64,000 bases of DNA, taken from positions 47,232 to 111,231 of the forward strand of contig JBBRQI010000007.1 of assembly GCA_038226665.1 (NCBI GenBank), written 5' to 3'. The stretch is from SZAS-103 sp038226665 (lineage in GTDB: Bacteria; Pseudomonadota; Gammaproteobacteria; Xanthomonadales; Xanthomonadaceae). The notes beneath the pieces are model-generated. The model did no database searches. It saw nothing but the letters and a program-made list of their open reading frames with translations, and had not been told where the DNA came from. The position numbers and the translations under genes were made by a program. The stretch's first letter is position 1. Every line of letters begins with the position of its first letter. Below are positions 43,896-52,536 of this stretch, in pieces.

Positions 43896-45263
43896 CTACA
43901 GCAGCTTCCACGCCATGCCGAGGATCGCCGCACCCGCCAGCGTCCAGCCCATGGAAACGTGGAAGCGCAGCATCGCCAGCAAAGCCATGACGGAAAGAAC
44001 CAGCGCAGCCGGATCGAAGCTCGCCCAAACCGGGACATCGACGCGAAGCCAGCCGTAGTGGCCCGGTTCGACCTTGTGGAAGATCGCGTGCAGCGAGAAC
44101 CACACCGACAGGTTGAGGATGACGCCGACCACGGCAGCGGTAATCGCCGACATCGCGGCATGCAGCCCGCGATGATGTCGCAGGGCTTCGATGTAGGGCG
44201 CACCGAGGAAAATCCACAGGAAGCACGGCACGAACGTCACCCATGTCGTCAGCAGCGAGGCGATCACGCCGGCGACGATCGGTGACATGCCGGGCTGGTG
44301 CTGGTACGCAGCCTGGAACGCGACGAACTGCACGACCATGATCAAGGGCCCGGGCGTGGTTTCCGCCAATGCAAGTCCATCGAGCATCTGTCCCGGTGTC
44401 AGCCAGCCATAGCCTTCCACGACGCGCTGTGCGACATACGCAAGGACGGCGTAGGCGCCGCCGAAGGTCACCATCGCCGCCTGGCTGAAGAACAATCCCT
44501 GCTGCGCCAGCACGCTGTCGCGCCCCAGCCATGCGATGACCGCAAATACGGGTATGCCCCACAAAACCAAGCACACCAGCAAAACCGTCCATGCACGCCG
44601 CGCCGTTGGTCGGGTGTGTTGCAGTTCACCACGCGACATTGCGCCATCAACAAGGAAAGCCGCATCGTCCTTGGCGTCCGCGATGGCGGAATCCGGGAAA
44701 TGCGCGGGCAGCAACCAGCGACCCGCAGCGCCCGACAGGCCAGCGCCGAGAACGATCAACGGGAACGGAACCTTGAATGCGAAAATCGCCACGTATGCGG
44801 CGGCTGCGATCCCGATCATCAGCCGGTTTTTCAATGCGCGGCGCCCGATGCGCAGCACCGCTTCCACCACGACCGCCAGCACTGCGGATTTCAATCCGAA
44901 GAAGATCGCGGTGATCAGCGGCACGTGGCCGAGAGTGGCGTAGAGCAGGCTCAAGGCGAGGATCGCAATGCAACCCGGCAGCACGAACAACACGCCGGCG
45001 ATCACGCCGCCGATGGTCCGGTTCATCAGCCAACCAATATAGATCGCGAGTTGCTGCGCCTCCGGCCCGGGCAGCAACATGCAATAGTTGAGCGCGTGCA
45101 GGAAACGCGACTCGCTGATCCAGCGGCGTTTCTCGACGAGCTCGCGATGCATGAGGGCGATCTGTCCCGCCGGCCCGCCGAAACTGAGCCAACCGATCCT
45201 CGCCCATACGCGTGTGGCTTCGCGCAGCGAGAGCAATCCACCGTCGCCGCGATCCATGTTCAT
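43896..45263 (-). CDS. chrA: Chromate transporter ChrA
   Basis: The 455-residue membrane protein has the two-domain ChrA plan. The N-terminal half has IGWLSFGGPAGQIALMHREL, YCMLLPGPEAQQLAIYIGWL and GVLFVLPGCIAILALS; the C-terminal half has SQAAMVTFGGAYAVLAYVAQ, LTPGQMLDGLALAETTPGPL and CFLWIFLGAPYIEAL. About ten to twelve helices are visible. Members export chromate, or sulfate-like anions, from the cytoplasm. It starts at ATG 45263 (a second ATG lies 6 bases downstream). No chrB-type regulator is adjacent. Confidence 0.93.
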   Translation of the reverse strand: MNMDRGDGGLLSLREATRVWARIGWLSFGGPAGQIALMHRELVEKRRWISESRFLHALNYCMLLPGPEAQQLAIYIGWLMNRTIGGVIAGVLFVLPGCIAILALSLLYATLGHVPLITAIFFGLKSAVLAVVVEAVLRIGRRALKNRLMIGIAAAAYVAIFAFKVPFPLIVLGAGLSGAAGRWLLPAHFPDSAIADAKDDAAFLVDGAMSRGELQHTRPTARRAWTVLLVCLVLWGIPVFAVIAWLGRDSVLAQQGLFFSQAAMVTFGGAYAVLAYVAQRVVEGYGWLTPGQMLDGLALAETTPGPLIMVVQFVAFQAAYQHQPGMSPIVAGVIASLLTTWVTFVPCFLWIFLGAPYIEALRHHRGLHAAMSAITAAVVGVILNLSVWFSLHAIFHKVEPGHYGWLRVDVPVWASFDPAALVLSVMALLAMLRFHVSMGWTLAGAAILGMAWKLL

Positions 45264-45350
45264 TCAGCCACGGATGCGAGTGATGAAGTCAGGTTCATTC
45301 ATTCCGACCCTCAATCAGGCAGGCGTCTTCACGCTGGCATTCTTCGCAAG

Positions 45351-45373
45351 AAAGCCGGGCATTGCCCGGCTTT
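45351..45373 (-). terminator. Rho-independent terminator after pilU
   Basis: AAAGCCGGGC-ATT-GCCCGGCTTT is a perfect 10-base stem. Read on the minus strand it ends in CTTTCTT and lies 28 bases after the pilU stop. It also stands upstream of chrA, insulating that gene from pilU readthrough. Confidence 0.82.
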
Positions 45374-45401
45374 CCTGTTCAACCCAACGATAGGGGCGTC
45401 G

Positions 45402-46553
45402 TCACCGCCGCACGAACTGGTTGTCCTCGGTGGACACCAGTTCCACTCCGTCGAGCCCCTGCGCGAGGCTCTTCGCATCGCCGCCCTGGGCAAGCTTGAT
45501 GCGCAGGCGGACTTCGTTCTGCGAATCGGCGAAGCGCAACGCGTCCTCGTAACTGATCTCGCCGGCCTGGTACAGGATGAACAGGCTCTGGTCGAAGGTC
45601 TGCATGCCGAGGTTGGTGGATTCCTTCATCACGTCCTTGAGCTTGTGGATCTCGCCCTCGCGGATGTAATCCTGCACCAGCGGCGTGCCGAGCATGATTT
45701 CCATCGCAACGCGACGCGCCTTGCCGTCGGGAGTCGGGATCAGCATCTGCGCGACGACGCCCTTGAGGTTCAGCGACAGGTCCATCAACAACTGGCTGCG
45801 ACGATCCTCGGGGAAGAAGTTGATGATGCGGTCCATCGCCTGGTTGGCGTTGTTGGCGTGCAGGGTGCACAGCACCAGATGGCCGGTTTCCGAGAAAGCG
45901 ATCGCGTGGTCCATGCCTTCGCGCGTACGCACCTCGCCGATCATGATCACGTCGGGAGCCTGGCGCAGGGTGTTCTTCAGCGCGTTCTCCCAACTGTCGG
46001 TGTCGATGCCGACTTCACGTTGGGTGATGATGCAGCCCTCGTGCTTGTGCACGAATTCGATCGGATCCTCGATCGTGATGATATGGCCGGTGGAATTCAT
46101 GTTGCGGTAGCCGATCATCGCCGCGAGAGAGGTCGATTTACCGGTACCGGTCGCGCCGACGAAGATGATGATGCCGCGCTTGGTCATCGCGAGCGACTTG
46201 ACGATCGGAGGCAGGCTGAGTTCCTCGATGGTCGGGATCTTGGTCTCGATCCGGCGCAGCACCATGCCGACCTGGTTGCGCTGGTAGAAGCAGCTCACGC
46301 GGAACCGGCCGAGCCCGGCCACGCCGATCGCGAAGTTGCACTCGTGGGTCTTCTCGAACTCCTCGCGCTGCGGCGGGGTCATCACATTCAGCACCAGGTC
46401 GCGGCTCTGCTGCGAGGTGAGCGCTGTCTGCGTGATCGGGCTGATCTTCCCATTGACCTTCATCGACGGCGGCATGCCTGCGGTGATGAACAGGTCGGAC
46501 GCCTTGTTGTGCGCCATCAGCTTGAGGTACGAGGTGAAATCAATGCTGCTCAT
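45402..46553 (-). CDS. pilU: PilT-like ATPase PilU
   Basis: PilU is the accessory retraction ATPase of type IV pili and works with PilT. The 383-residue product has SDLFITAGMPPSMKVNG, the Walker A GATGTGKSTSL, the Asp box HIITIEDPIEFVH, Walker B DVIMIGEVRTREGMDHAIAF, LCTLHANNANQAMDRIINFF and a C-terminal extension (LRIKLAQGGDAKSLAQGLDG) typical of PilU rather than PilT. It lies 144 bases after pilT on the same strand and is followed by a strong terminator. Confidence 0.95.
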   Translation of the reverse strand: MSSIDFTSYLKLMAHNKASDLFITAGMPPSMKVNGKISPITQTALTSQQSRDLVLNVMTPPQREEFEKTHECNFAIGVAGLGRFRVSCFYQRNQVGMVLRRIETKIPTIEELSLPPIVKSLAMTKRGIIIFVGATGTGKSTSLAAMIGYRNMNSTGHIITIEDPIEFVHKHEGCIITQREVGIDTDSWENALKNTLRQAPDVIMIGEVRTREGMDHAIAFSETGHLVLCTLHANNANQAMDRIINFFPEDRRSQLLMDLSLNLKGVVAQMLIPTPDGKARRVAMEIMLGTPLVQDYIREGEIHKLKDVMKESTNLGMQTFDQSLFILYQAGEISYEDALRFADSQNEVRLRIKLAQGGDAKSLAQGLDGVELVSTEDNQFVRR

Positions 46554-46697
46554 GAGGGTGCTCCGGGAAACGGGGAACAGGTAACGGGGAACGCGACAAC
46601 TCAGGACAGGGGCGGAGATTCTTGAAATGGCGGAGTCGTGCAGAAACTCGACACTCGCTATCCCTTCCTTGCTCCCCGTTGCCTGTTCCTGCCTCCA

Positions 46698-47735
46698 TCA
46701 ATCAAACAGCTTCTTGTCCTTGGCATATTCGCGGGCCGAAGGCCGGGTTATCTGGCCGCGCTTGACCATGTCCTGCAGGCACTGGTCGAGCGTCATCATG
46801 CCGAGGCCCTGGCCGGTCTGGATCGACGAATACATCTGCGCGACCTTGTCCTCGCGGATCAGGTTGCGGATCGCCGGGGTGCCGATCATGATCTCGTGCA
46901 CCGCAACGCGGCCGCCGCCGACCTTCTTGAGCAGGGCCTGCGCGATCACCGCACGCAAACTCTCCGAAAGCATGCTACGCACCATCGGCTTTTCGCCGGC
47001 GGGGAACACGTCGATGATGCGGTCGATGGTCTTCGCAGCCGAACTGGTATGCAGGGTGCCGAATACCAGATGGCCGGTCTCGGCTGCAGTCAATGCGAGA
47101 CGAATCGTTTCGAGGTCGCGCAACTCGCCGACGAGGATGTAATCCGGGTCTTCGCGCAATGCCGAACGCAGCGCCTCGTTGAAGCCATGCGTGTCGCGAT
47201 GCACTTCACGCTGGTTTACAAGACACTTCTGCGAGGTGTGCACGAATTCGATCGGGTCCTCAACGGTGAGGATGTGCGCGTATTCGGTCTTGTTGATGTG
47301 ATCGACCATCGCCGCAAGCGTGGTGGACTTGCCCGAACCGGTCGGCCCGGTGCACAGGATCAGGCCCTGCGGCTGGTTGATGATCTCGCGGAAGATCGGC
47401 GGACACGCCAGGTCCTCCAGGGTCAGCACTTCTGACGGAATGGTACGGAACACCGCACCGGCGCCGCGGTTCTGGTTGAAGGCGTTGACGCGGAAGCGCG
47501 CCATGCCGGGGATCTCGAACGAGAAGTCGACCTCGAGGAATTCCTCGAAGTCGCGCCGCTGCTTGTCCGACATGATGTCGTACACCAGCGAGTGCACCTG
47601 CTTGTGCTCGAGCGCCGGGATGTTGATGCGGCGCACGTCGCCATCCACCCGGATCATGGGTGGCAAGCCGGCCGACAGGTGCAGGTCGGATGCCTTGTTC
47701 TTGACCGAGAAGGCCAATAGTTCTGCGATATCCAT
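46698..47735 (-). CDS. pilT: Type IV pilus retraction ATPase PilT
   Basis: PilT is the hexameric cytoplasmic motor that depolymerises the pilus. The 345-residue product has SDLHLSAGLPPMIRVDGDVR, Walker A GPTGSGKSTTLAAM, the Asp box ILTVEDPIEFVH, Walker B DYILVGELRDLETI, the His box FGTLHTSSAAKTIDRIIDVF and the retraction motif AIRNLIREDKVAQM (the AIRNLIRE consensus). It starts at ATG 47735, is divergent from yggS and has a promoter candidate in the shared region. Confidence 0.97.
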   Translation of the reverse strand: MDIAELLAFSVKNKASDLHLSAGLPPMIRVDGDVRRINIPALEHKQVHSLVYDIMSDKQRRDFEEFLEVDFSFEIPGMARFRVNAFNQNRGAGAVFRTIPSEVLTLEDLACPPIFREIINQPQGLILCTGPTGSGKSTTLAAMVDHINKTEYAHILTVEDPIEFVHTSQKCLVNQREVHRDTHGFNEALRSALREDPDYILVGELRDLETIRLALTAAETGHLVFGTLHTSSAAKTIDRIIDVFPAGEKPMVRSMLSESLRAVIAQALLKKVGGGRVAVHEIMIGTPAIRNLIREDKVAQMYSSIQTGQGLGMMTLDQCLQDMVKRGQITRPSAREYAKDKKLFD

Positions 47736-47773
47736 GCGCGTCCCCTCACGCTATAAAATGGTGTTGCGACCGG

Positions 47774-47800
47774 AGTATAGCCCTAATCTGTGGTTGTCAA
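47774..47800 (-). promoter_or_regulatory. Promoter candidate for pilT
   Basis: On the minus strand there is a perfect -35 TTGACA (47795-47800), a 15-base spacer, then TATACT (47774-47779), one mismatch from the -10 consensus. The spacer is shorter than ideal. The predicted start is near 47767, about 32 bases before the ATG. It overlaps the 5' end of yggS, so the two divergent genes may share regulation. Confidence 0.55.
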
Positions 47801-47822
47801 ACCAGTCCCCGAGCGCACTGCC

Positions 47823-48515
47823 TTGAACGATCCCACCCTCGCCCATGCAGATATGTTGCGTCGCCTGCGGCAAGCTGCCGACACCCGCTCGGCCGCCAGC
47901 GGCGGCCTTGGCGAAGTCACCCTGTTGGCTGTTTCGAAAACCCGCACGGCTGCGGAAATCCGAACACTTGCGGTGCGGGGCCAGTGCGCCTTCGGTGAGA
48001 ACTACGTGCAAGAGGTCATCGCCAAACAACGCGAACTGGCCGACGTGAATCTGGAATGGCATCTGATCGGCCACCTCCAGTCGAACAAGGCGCACGAAGC
48101 GGCGGTAGCATTCGACTGGGTGCAGTCCGTGGACCGGATCAAGCTCGTCGTGGCCTTGGCGCAGCATCGGCCGATGCAGCGTCGACCGCTGAACGTACTT
48201 GTCCAAGTCAACATCGATAACGAAGCCGGCAAATCCGGATGCCGCCCCGACGACGCCTTCGCGATTGTCGACGCGATCGCGGCCGAACCGCGACTCGCCT
48301 TGCGCGGGCTGATGGCGATTCCCGCACCCGATCCCGACATGCAGCGTCGGCGCGCGGCGTTTCGCGCTTTGAAGGAGCTGTTCGATGTGATCCATGGACG
48401 GCATCCGCAGGCCGACACCCTGTCAATGGGCATGAGCGAGGACTTCGAACTCGCGATCGGCGAGGGTGCGACGATGGTGCGTATTGGAACGGCAATATTC
48501 GGTAAGCGTGGCTAA
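47823..48515 (+). CDS. yggS: PLP homeostasis protein YggS/ProSC
   Basis: YggS binds pyridoxal phosphate and balances cellular B6 and amino-acid pools. The 230-residue alanine-racemase-fold protein has VTLLAVSKTRTAAEIRTLAV with the PLP lysine, CAFGENYVQEVIAKQ, WHLIGHLQSNKA, VNIDNEAGKSG, LRGLMAIPAP and TLSMGMSEDFELAIGEGATM. The TTG at 47823 gives a family-like start (LNDPTLAHADMLRRL); a GTG at 47790 would add 11 residues. Neither has a good ribosome site. proC follows after 56 bases, the usual neighbour. Confidence 0.93.
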   Translation: MNDPTLAHADMLRRLRQAADTRSAASGGLGEVTLLAVSKTRTAAEIRTLAVRGQCAFGENYVQEVIAKQRELADVNLEWHLIGHLQSNKAHEAAVAFDWVQSVDRIKLVVALAQHRPMQRRPLNVLVQVNIDNEAGKSGCRPDDAFAIVDAIAAEPRLALRGLMAIPAPDPDMQRRRAAFRALKELFDVIHGRHPQADTLSMGMSEDFELAIGEGATMVRIGTAIFGKRG

Positions 48516-48571
48516 AGGTGTCCGTGTCGTTTACCGTTAGCTGCGTATTCTGAGCACCGCGACTCAAGCCA

Positions 48572-49426
48572 GTGACCCAAACATCTTCGGACAATGCCGA
48601 CGGCATGTCGCCCCGCATCGCGATGATCGGCAGCGGCAACGTCGCACGCAGCCTGATCGGCGGCCTGGTCGCACTCGGAGTGCCGGCTTCGACGATTGCA
48701 GTATCCGGGCCGAATGCGGCATTGCGCGGTGCGCTCGCGGACGACTTCGGCGTGCGTGCGCACACCGACAACGAAGACGCTGCGCGCGATGCCGACATCT
48801 GGATACTCGCAGTCAAACCGCAGGTCTTGCGCACGGTCTGCGAACAGCTGTCTGCGCTCGCCCGCGCGCAGCGGCCGCTGATTGTTTCGATCGCCGCAGG
48901 CATCACCATCGCCCAGGTCGAACGCTGGCTTCGTGCCGATGTCGCAGTCGTCCGCGCGATGCCCAACACGCCCGCGTTGCTCGGGGCGAGCGCGACTGCG
49001 TTGTGCGCCAATCCGCACGCGTCGTCGGCGCAATGCGCGCAGGCGCAGCGCTTGTTCGAAGCGGTCGGCACCGCATTGTGGGTCGACGATGAAACCTGCA
49101 TGGACACGGTCACGGCGATCTCGGGAAGCGGCCCGGCGTACGTGTTCGCACTGGTCGAAGCCATGCAGGCGGCGGCGCAGTCCCAGGGATTGCCTGCCAA
49201 CATCGCACAAGCACTCATCGCGCAGACGATCCTCGGGGCCGGGCGGATGCTCTGCGAGTCCGGCGAGGACGCTGCCACATTGCGACGACGCGTAACCTCG
49301 CCCGGCGGCGTCACCGCCGAAGCCTTGAAATGTTTCGAAGCCGGCGGGTTGCGGGCGTTAGTCGCCGACGCAATTGCCGCTGCAACCGCACGCGGCGCGG
49401 AGTTGGCAAGGCAATACGGCGAGTAG
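48572..49426 (+). CDS. proC: Pyrroline-5-carboxylate reductase
   Basis: ProC makes proline from pyrroline-5-carboxylate with NAD(P)H. The 284-residue product has the Rossmann motif RIAMIGSGNVARSLIGGL, ILAVKPQVL, VSIAAGITIAQVERWL, VVRAMPNTPALLGASATAL, TAISGSGPAYVFALVEAM and the P5CR signature with RRRVTSPGGVTAEALKCFE. The GTG at 48572 gives an extension of about 11 residues; an ATG at 48605 (MSPRIAMIGSG) is an equally credible start. Confidence 0.95.
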   Translation: MTQTSSDNADGMSPRIAMIGSGNVARSLIGGLVALGVPASTIAVSGPNAALRGALADDFGVRAHTDNEDAARDADIWILAVKPQVLRTVCEQLSALARAQRPLIVSIAAGITIAQVERWLRADVAVVRAMPNTPALLGASATALCANPHASSAQCAQAQRLFEAVGTALWVDDETCMDTVTAISGSGPAYVFALVEAMQAAAQSQGLPANIAQALIAQTILGAGRMLCESGEDAATLRRRVTSPGGVTAEALKCFEAGGLRALVADAIAAATARGAELARQYGE

Positions 49427-49507
49427 CACGACGCAGGAAACAGGCAACGGAGGAAAAACCAAGCTTGTGGTTTGTTCCTGAAATGTATCGTTTTCCGGTT
49501 CCCCGCA

Positions 49508-51025
49508 TCAATCTCCCGCAAGCATGTAGCGCCCGCGACCCGATCGCTTCGCCAGATAGCAGGCGCCATCGGCATAGATCAGTGCCGTATCCGCGTCGGT
49601 GATGCCGGTCAGCGATGCCAGACCAATGCTCGCCGAGATGTTGCGGAAAGCATGCTGCTGCGCGGAGAGTTTGGCCAGGCCGTTGAGGATGCGCGTCGCC
49701 ACCGTTTCCGCGCCGGTCTGATTGCCTCCCGGCAGCAGAATCGCGAATTCGTCGCCGCCCATGCGCGCGACCAGATCGTCGCCGCGCACGCTCTCGCGCA
49801 GGATGCCCGCGACTTCGACCAGCAGGCGATCACCGACGTTGTGCCCGTACGCGTCGTTGACTTCCTTGAAGCGATCCAGATCCATGCACACCAGCCAGCC
49901 TGGCGGCTCCTGCCGCAGCTGTGCGTCGAGCGTGTCGTGCAGGCAACGCCGGTTGGCAAGCCCGGTGAGTGGGTCGCTTTCCGCAAGCCGACGCAGTTCC
50001 CTGGTCAGACGATGCGTCTCGCTGACGTCAACGACAGCGCCGCGAAAGCCAAGGAAACGACCATCGGCATCGCGTATGGGACGCCCGCTGTTGTTCAACA
50101 CGATCGCCTCGCCATTTTGCCCGCGCGCGTACAGGTGTTGATTGACGAACGCCTCGCCGCGCACCATCGCGGCCATCTTGTCGGTATTGATCTTGCGTCG
50201 CGGATCGAGCGCCTGCGCGACCTCCAGCGGCGTTCGCCCCAGCATCTGGTCGTCGACAAGGCCGAACAGCTTCGCGTAACCGGAGGAGATGAAAACCAGG
50301 CGGTGTTCCGCATCGGTTTCCCAGAACCAGTCGGCAGCGATCATGGCAAAATCGGAAATGCGTTCGCGCTCATGGTCGAGTTCGCGCCGGCGGCGGCGTT
50401 CGAGTTCGCGCAACTCATCCATCTGCGTCTGCTGCGCACGAAAACCACCGACCAGAACCTGGGCGATCACTGTGGAGAAAATGCACAGGGTGATTGCCGC
50501 GCGGAATGGTGTGCTCTCGATCCATGCGGGCGACGACACGAAAACAGCGGGCATGTGGTAGCGCGCAAACAGGTACGACGCCAGCGCCGTAGCCATCGCC
50601 ACCGCTGCCCATACCAACGCCTCGATGCGCTCCATCGCAAGCACCGTCAGGAACACGAACAAAGGCAGCGAGACGATCATCCCGACGCTTGTGCCGGCGG
50701 TGAGCAACTCCGCTGCGAGCACGTTGCCGTAAAGCAGCAGGCAGATCGCATTGCCGTACAAGTGCGGTCGCGCATTGCGGCGGTACGGGCCCAGCAATGC
50801 GAGCATGCCGCAGGCAGCGACCATCGACATCACCGCGAGCGCATGCACATCGAACAACAGGCGCGGGATCGCCAGTGCAATCAGGATCGACGCACCCCCG
50901 GTGGAAAGCAGCACCATCGCCGCTGCCCTTTGATAAGCGAGTCCGTCGCTACGCGGGAATTGCTCCGGCGGTAACAACCACGTCCAGGTGCGCTGCCGAA
51001 GCGAGGCCTTTTGCATCGAACCCAT
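49508..51025 (-). CDS. Membrane PAS-GGDEF diguanylate cyclase
   Basis: The 505-residue product has five or six N-terminal transmembrane helices (about residues 30-200), a short coiled segment (RELERRRRRELDHERERI), a PAS domain (about 230-345, DWFWETDAEHRLVFISSGY) and a C-terminal GGDEF domain. The active site is intact (ARMGGDEFAILLPGG), and an inhibitory RxxD motif (RGDD) sits five residues before GGDEF, so it should be product-inhibited. It synthesises c-di-GMP, which in this lineage commonly affects pili and biofilm. Isolated between convergent proC and the minus-strand cobalamin-binding gene. Confidence 0.92.
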   Translation of the reverse strand: MGSMQKASLRQRTWTWLLPPEQFPRSDGLAYQRAAAMVLLSTGGASILIALAIPRLLFDVHALAVMSMVAACGMLALLGPYRRNARPHLYGNAICLLLYGNVLAAELLTAGTSVGMIVSLPLFVFLTVLAMERIEALVWAAVAMATALASYLFARYHMPAVFVSSPAWIESTPFRAAITLCIFSTVIAQVLVGGFRAQQTQMDELRELERRRRRELDHERERISDFAMIAADWFWETDAEHRLVFISSGYAKLFGLVDDQMLGRTPLEVAQALDPRRKINTDKMAAMVRGEAFVNQHLYARGQNGEAIVLNNSGRPIRDADGRFLGFRGAVVDVSETHRLTRELRRLAESDPLTGLANRRCLHDTLDAQLRQEPPGWLVCMDLDRFKEVNDAYGHNVGDRLLVEVAGILRESVRGDDLVARMGGDEFAILLPGGNQTGAETVATRILNGLAKLSAQQHAFRNISASIGLASLTGITDADTALIYADGACYLAKRSGRGRYMLAGD

Positions 51026-51089
51026 GCTGCCCTCCGCTCATGTCGTCACTGCGAGCATGCGCCAGCGCGATGAACAGCAGCAAGCCGGA

Positions 51090-51890
51090 TCAGCGGTCGC
51101 GGGCGCACCAGGCGCGAATGATGCGTGCGATCGCAGCGACGCCGTCGGTCAGTGCAGCCGGGCCCGGCTGCAGGATCAAGGGCGACTTGATCTCGTGCAT
51201 CTCGCCATCGCGTACTGCCGGAATCGCATTCCAGCCCGGGCGCGCGGCGACTTTTTCCGGGCGGAATTTCTTGCCGCACCAGGAACCGATGATGATGTCC
51301 GGCGCGCGTCGAATCACTTCATCCGGGTCTTCGAGGATGCGTTGTTTCGCCAGCGATTCCAGCGCGCGCTCGGGAAAGATGTCGTCGCCGCCGGCGATCC
51401 GAACCAGCTCGGCAACCCAGCGTATCCCCGTGATTTGCGGCTCGTCCCATTCCTCGAAATAGACTTTCGGGCGGCGCGGCAAGATTGCGACTTGCTTTGC
51501 GATGCCATCGAGTGTGCGCGCGAATCCATCTGCAAGCGTGTTCGCCTTATCACTCGCGCCAACGAGTGCTCCGAGTCGCCGAATGTAATCGAGGATTCCA
51601 TCCACGCTGCGGTGGTTGCTGATCCATACCTCGATGCCGCGCTTGATCAACTCCGCCGCGATCTCGGCCTGGATATCCGAAAAACCGATCACGAAATCCG
51701 GTTCGAGCTTGAGGATCTCGCCGATCTTCGCCGAGGTGAACGCGCTGACCTTCGGCTTCTCGCGCCGCGCGATCGGCGGCCGCACGGTGAAGCCCGATAT
51801 CCCGACGATGCGCTGCTGTTCGCCGAGCAAATACAATGTTTCGGTGGGTTCTTCGGTGAGGCAGACGATGCGCTGCGGGCCACAACTCAC
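51090..51890 (-). CDS. BtuF-like cobalamin/siderophore-binding protein lacking a signal peptide
   Basis: The 266-residue product has the helical-backbone periplasmic binding fold of BtuF/FhuD: RIVCLTEEPTETLYLLGEQ, RIVGISGFTVRPPIARREKP, VSAFTSAKIGEILKLEPDFV and GSWCGKKFRPEKVAARPGW. It starts at GTG 51890, overlapping the pdxH stop (GTGA). No signal peptide is visible from this start, nor from the in-frame ATG at 51914, so export is doubtful. Such leaderless forms are often annotated as cobalamin-binding proteins; the ligand is not established. No ABC-transporter genes are adjacent. Confidence 0.8.
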   Translation of the reverse strand: MSCGPQRIVCLTEEPTETLYLLGEQQRIVGISGFTVRPPIARREKPKVSAFTSAKIGEILKLEPDFVIGFSDIQAEIAAELIKRGIEVWISNHRSVDGILDYIRRLGALVGASDKANTLADGFARTLDGIAKQVAILPRRPKVYFEEWDEPQITGIRWVAELVRIAGGDDIFPERALESLAKQRILEDPDEVIRRAPDIIIGSWCGKKFRPEKVAARPGWNAIPAVRDGEMHEIKSPLILQPGPAALTDGVAAIARIIRAWCARDR

Positions 51891-52480
51891 GGATACAACA
51901 GCCGCTTCGACCATTTCCCATCGCGCAAATCGTAGCGCTGGCGTTCGTGCAGCCGGTAGGGCGCGCCATACCAGAACTCGAACCCATCGGGAATCACGCG
52001 ATAACCGGTCCAACCCGGCGGGCGCGGCACGGCGCGGCCTTCGAATTCGCTTTCGTACTTCGCGATGCGTGCCTCGAATGTCGCGCGTTCGTCCATCGTT
52101 TCCGATTGCGACGATGCCCATGCGCCGATCTGGCTCAATCGATCGCGGCCCGCGAAATATGCATCGGCCTCGGCATCGCCGACGAGTTCGACCGCGCCTT
52201 CGATACGCACCTGCACCTGTTTGCGCAAGGTCTTCCACAGGAACAGCAGCGATGCACGCGGATTCTCGTGCAGTTCCCGACCCTTCTGGCTGGCGACGTG
52301 GGTGTAGAACGTGAAACCGTGTTCGTCGCAAGATTTCAGCAACACGCTGCGCGCCGATGGCCGTCCGTCGCTGGTGGCGGTAGCGGCGGTCATCGCGGTC
52401 GGTTCGGGATCGCCCGCCGCGCGCGCGGCATCGAGCAATTCGCGGAACGTGGCGAGCGCTTCGGCGTACAGGTCAGTCAT
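51887..52480 (-). CDS. pdxH: Pyridoxamine/pyridoxine 5'-phosphate oxidase
   Basis: PdxH uses FMN and oxygen to make pyridoxal phosphate. The 197-residue product has ATSDGRPSARSVLLKSCDEH, FTFYTHVASQKGRELHENP, ASLLFLWKTLRKQVQVRIEG, RDRLSQIGAWASSQS and the C-terminal family signature FEFWYGAPYRLHERQRY. The ending RLLYP is the common RL-(Y/A)P terminus. It starts at ATG 52480. Together with pdxA and yggS it makes three B6-related loci in this window. Confidence 0.95.
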   Translation of the reverse strand: MTDLYAEALATFRELLDAARAAGDPEPTAMTAATATSDGRPSARSVLLKSCDEHGFTFYTHVASQKGRELHENPRASLLFLWKTLRKQVQVRIEGAVELVGDAEADAYFAGRDRLSQIGAWASSQSETMDERATFEARIAKYESEFEGRAVPRPPGWTGYRVIPDGFEFWYGAPYRLHERQRYDLRDGKWSKRLLYP

Positions 52481-52536
52481 CAGTCAATGCACTCCGCTCT
52501 TGCCGGGCCAGTCGAAGCATGCGCTATTGTCGCGCG

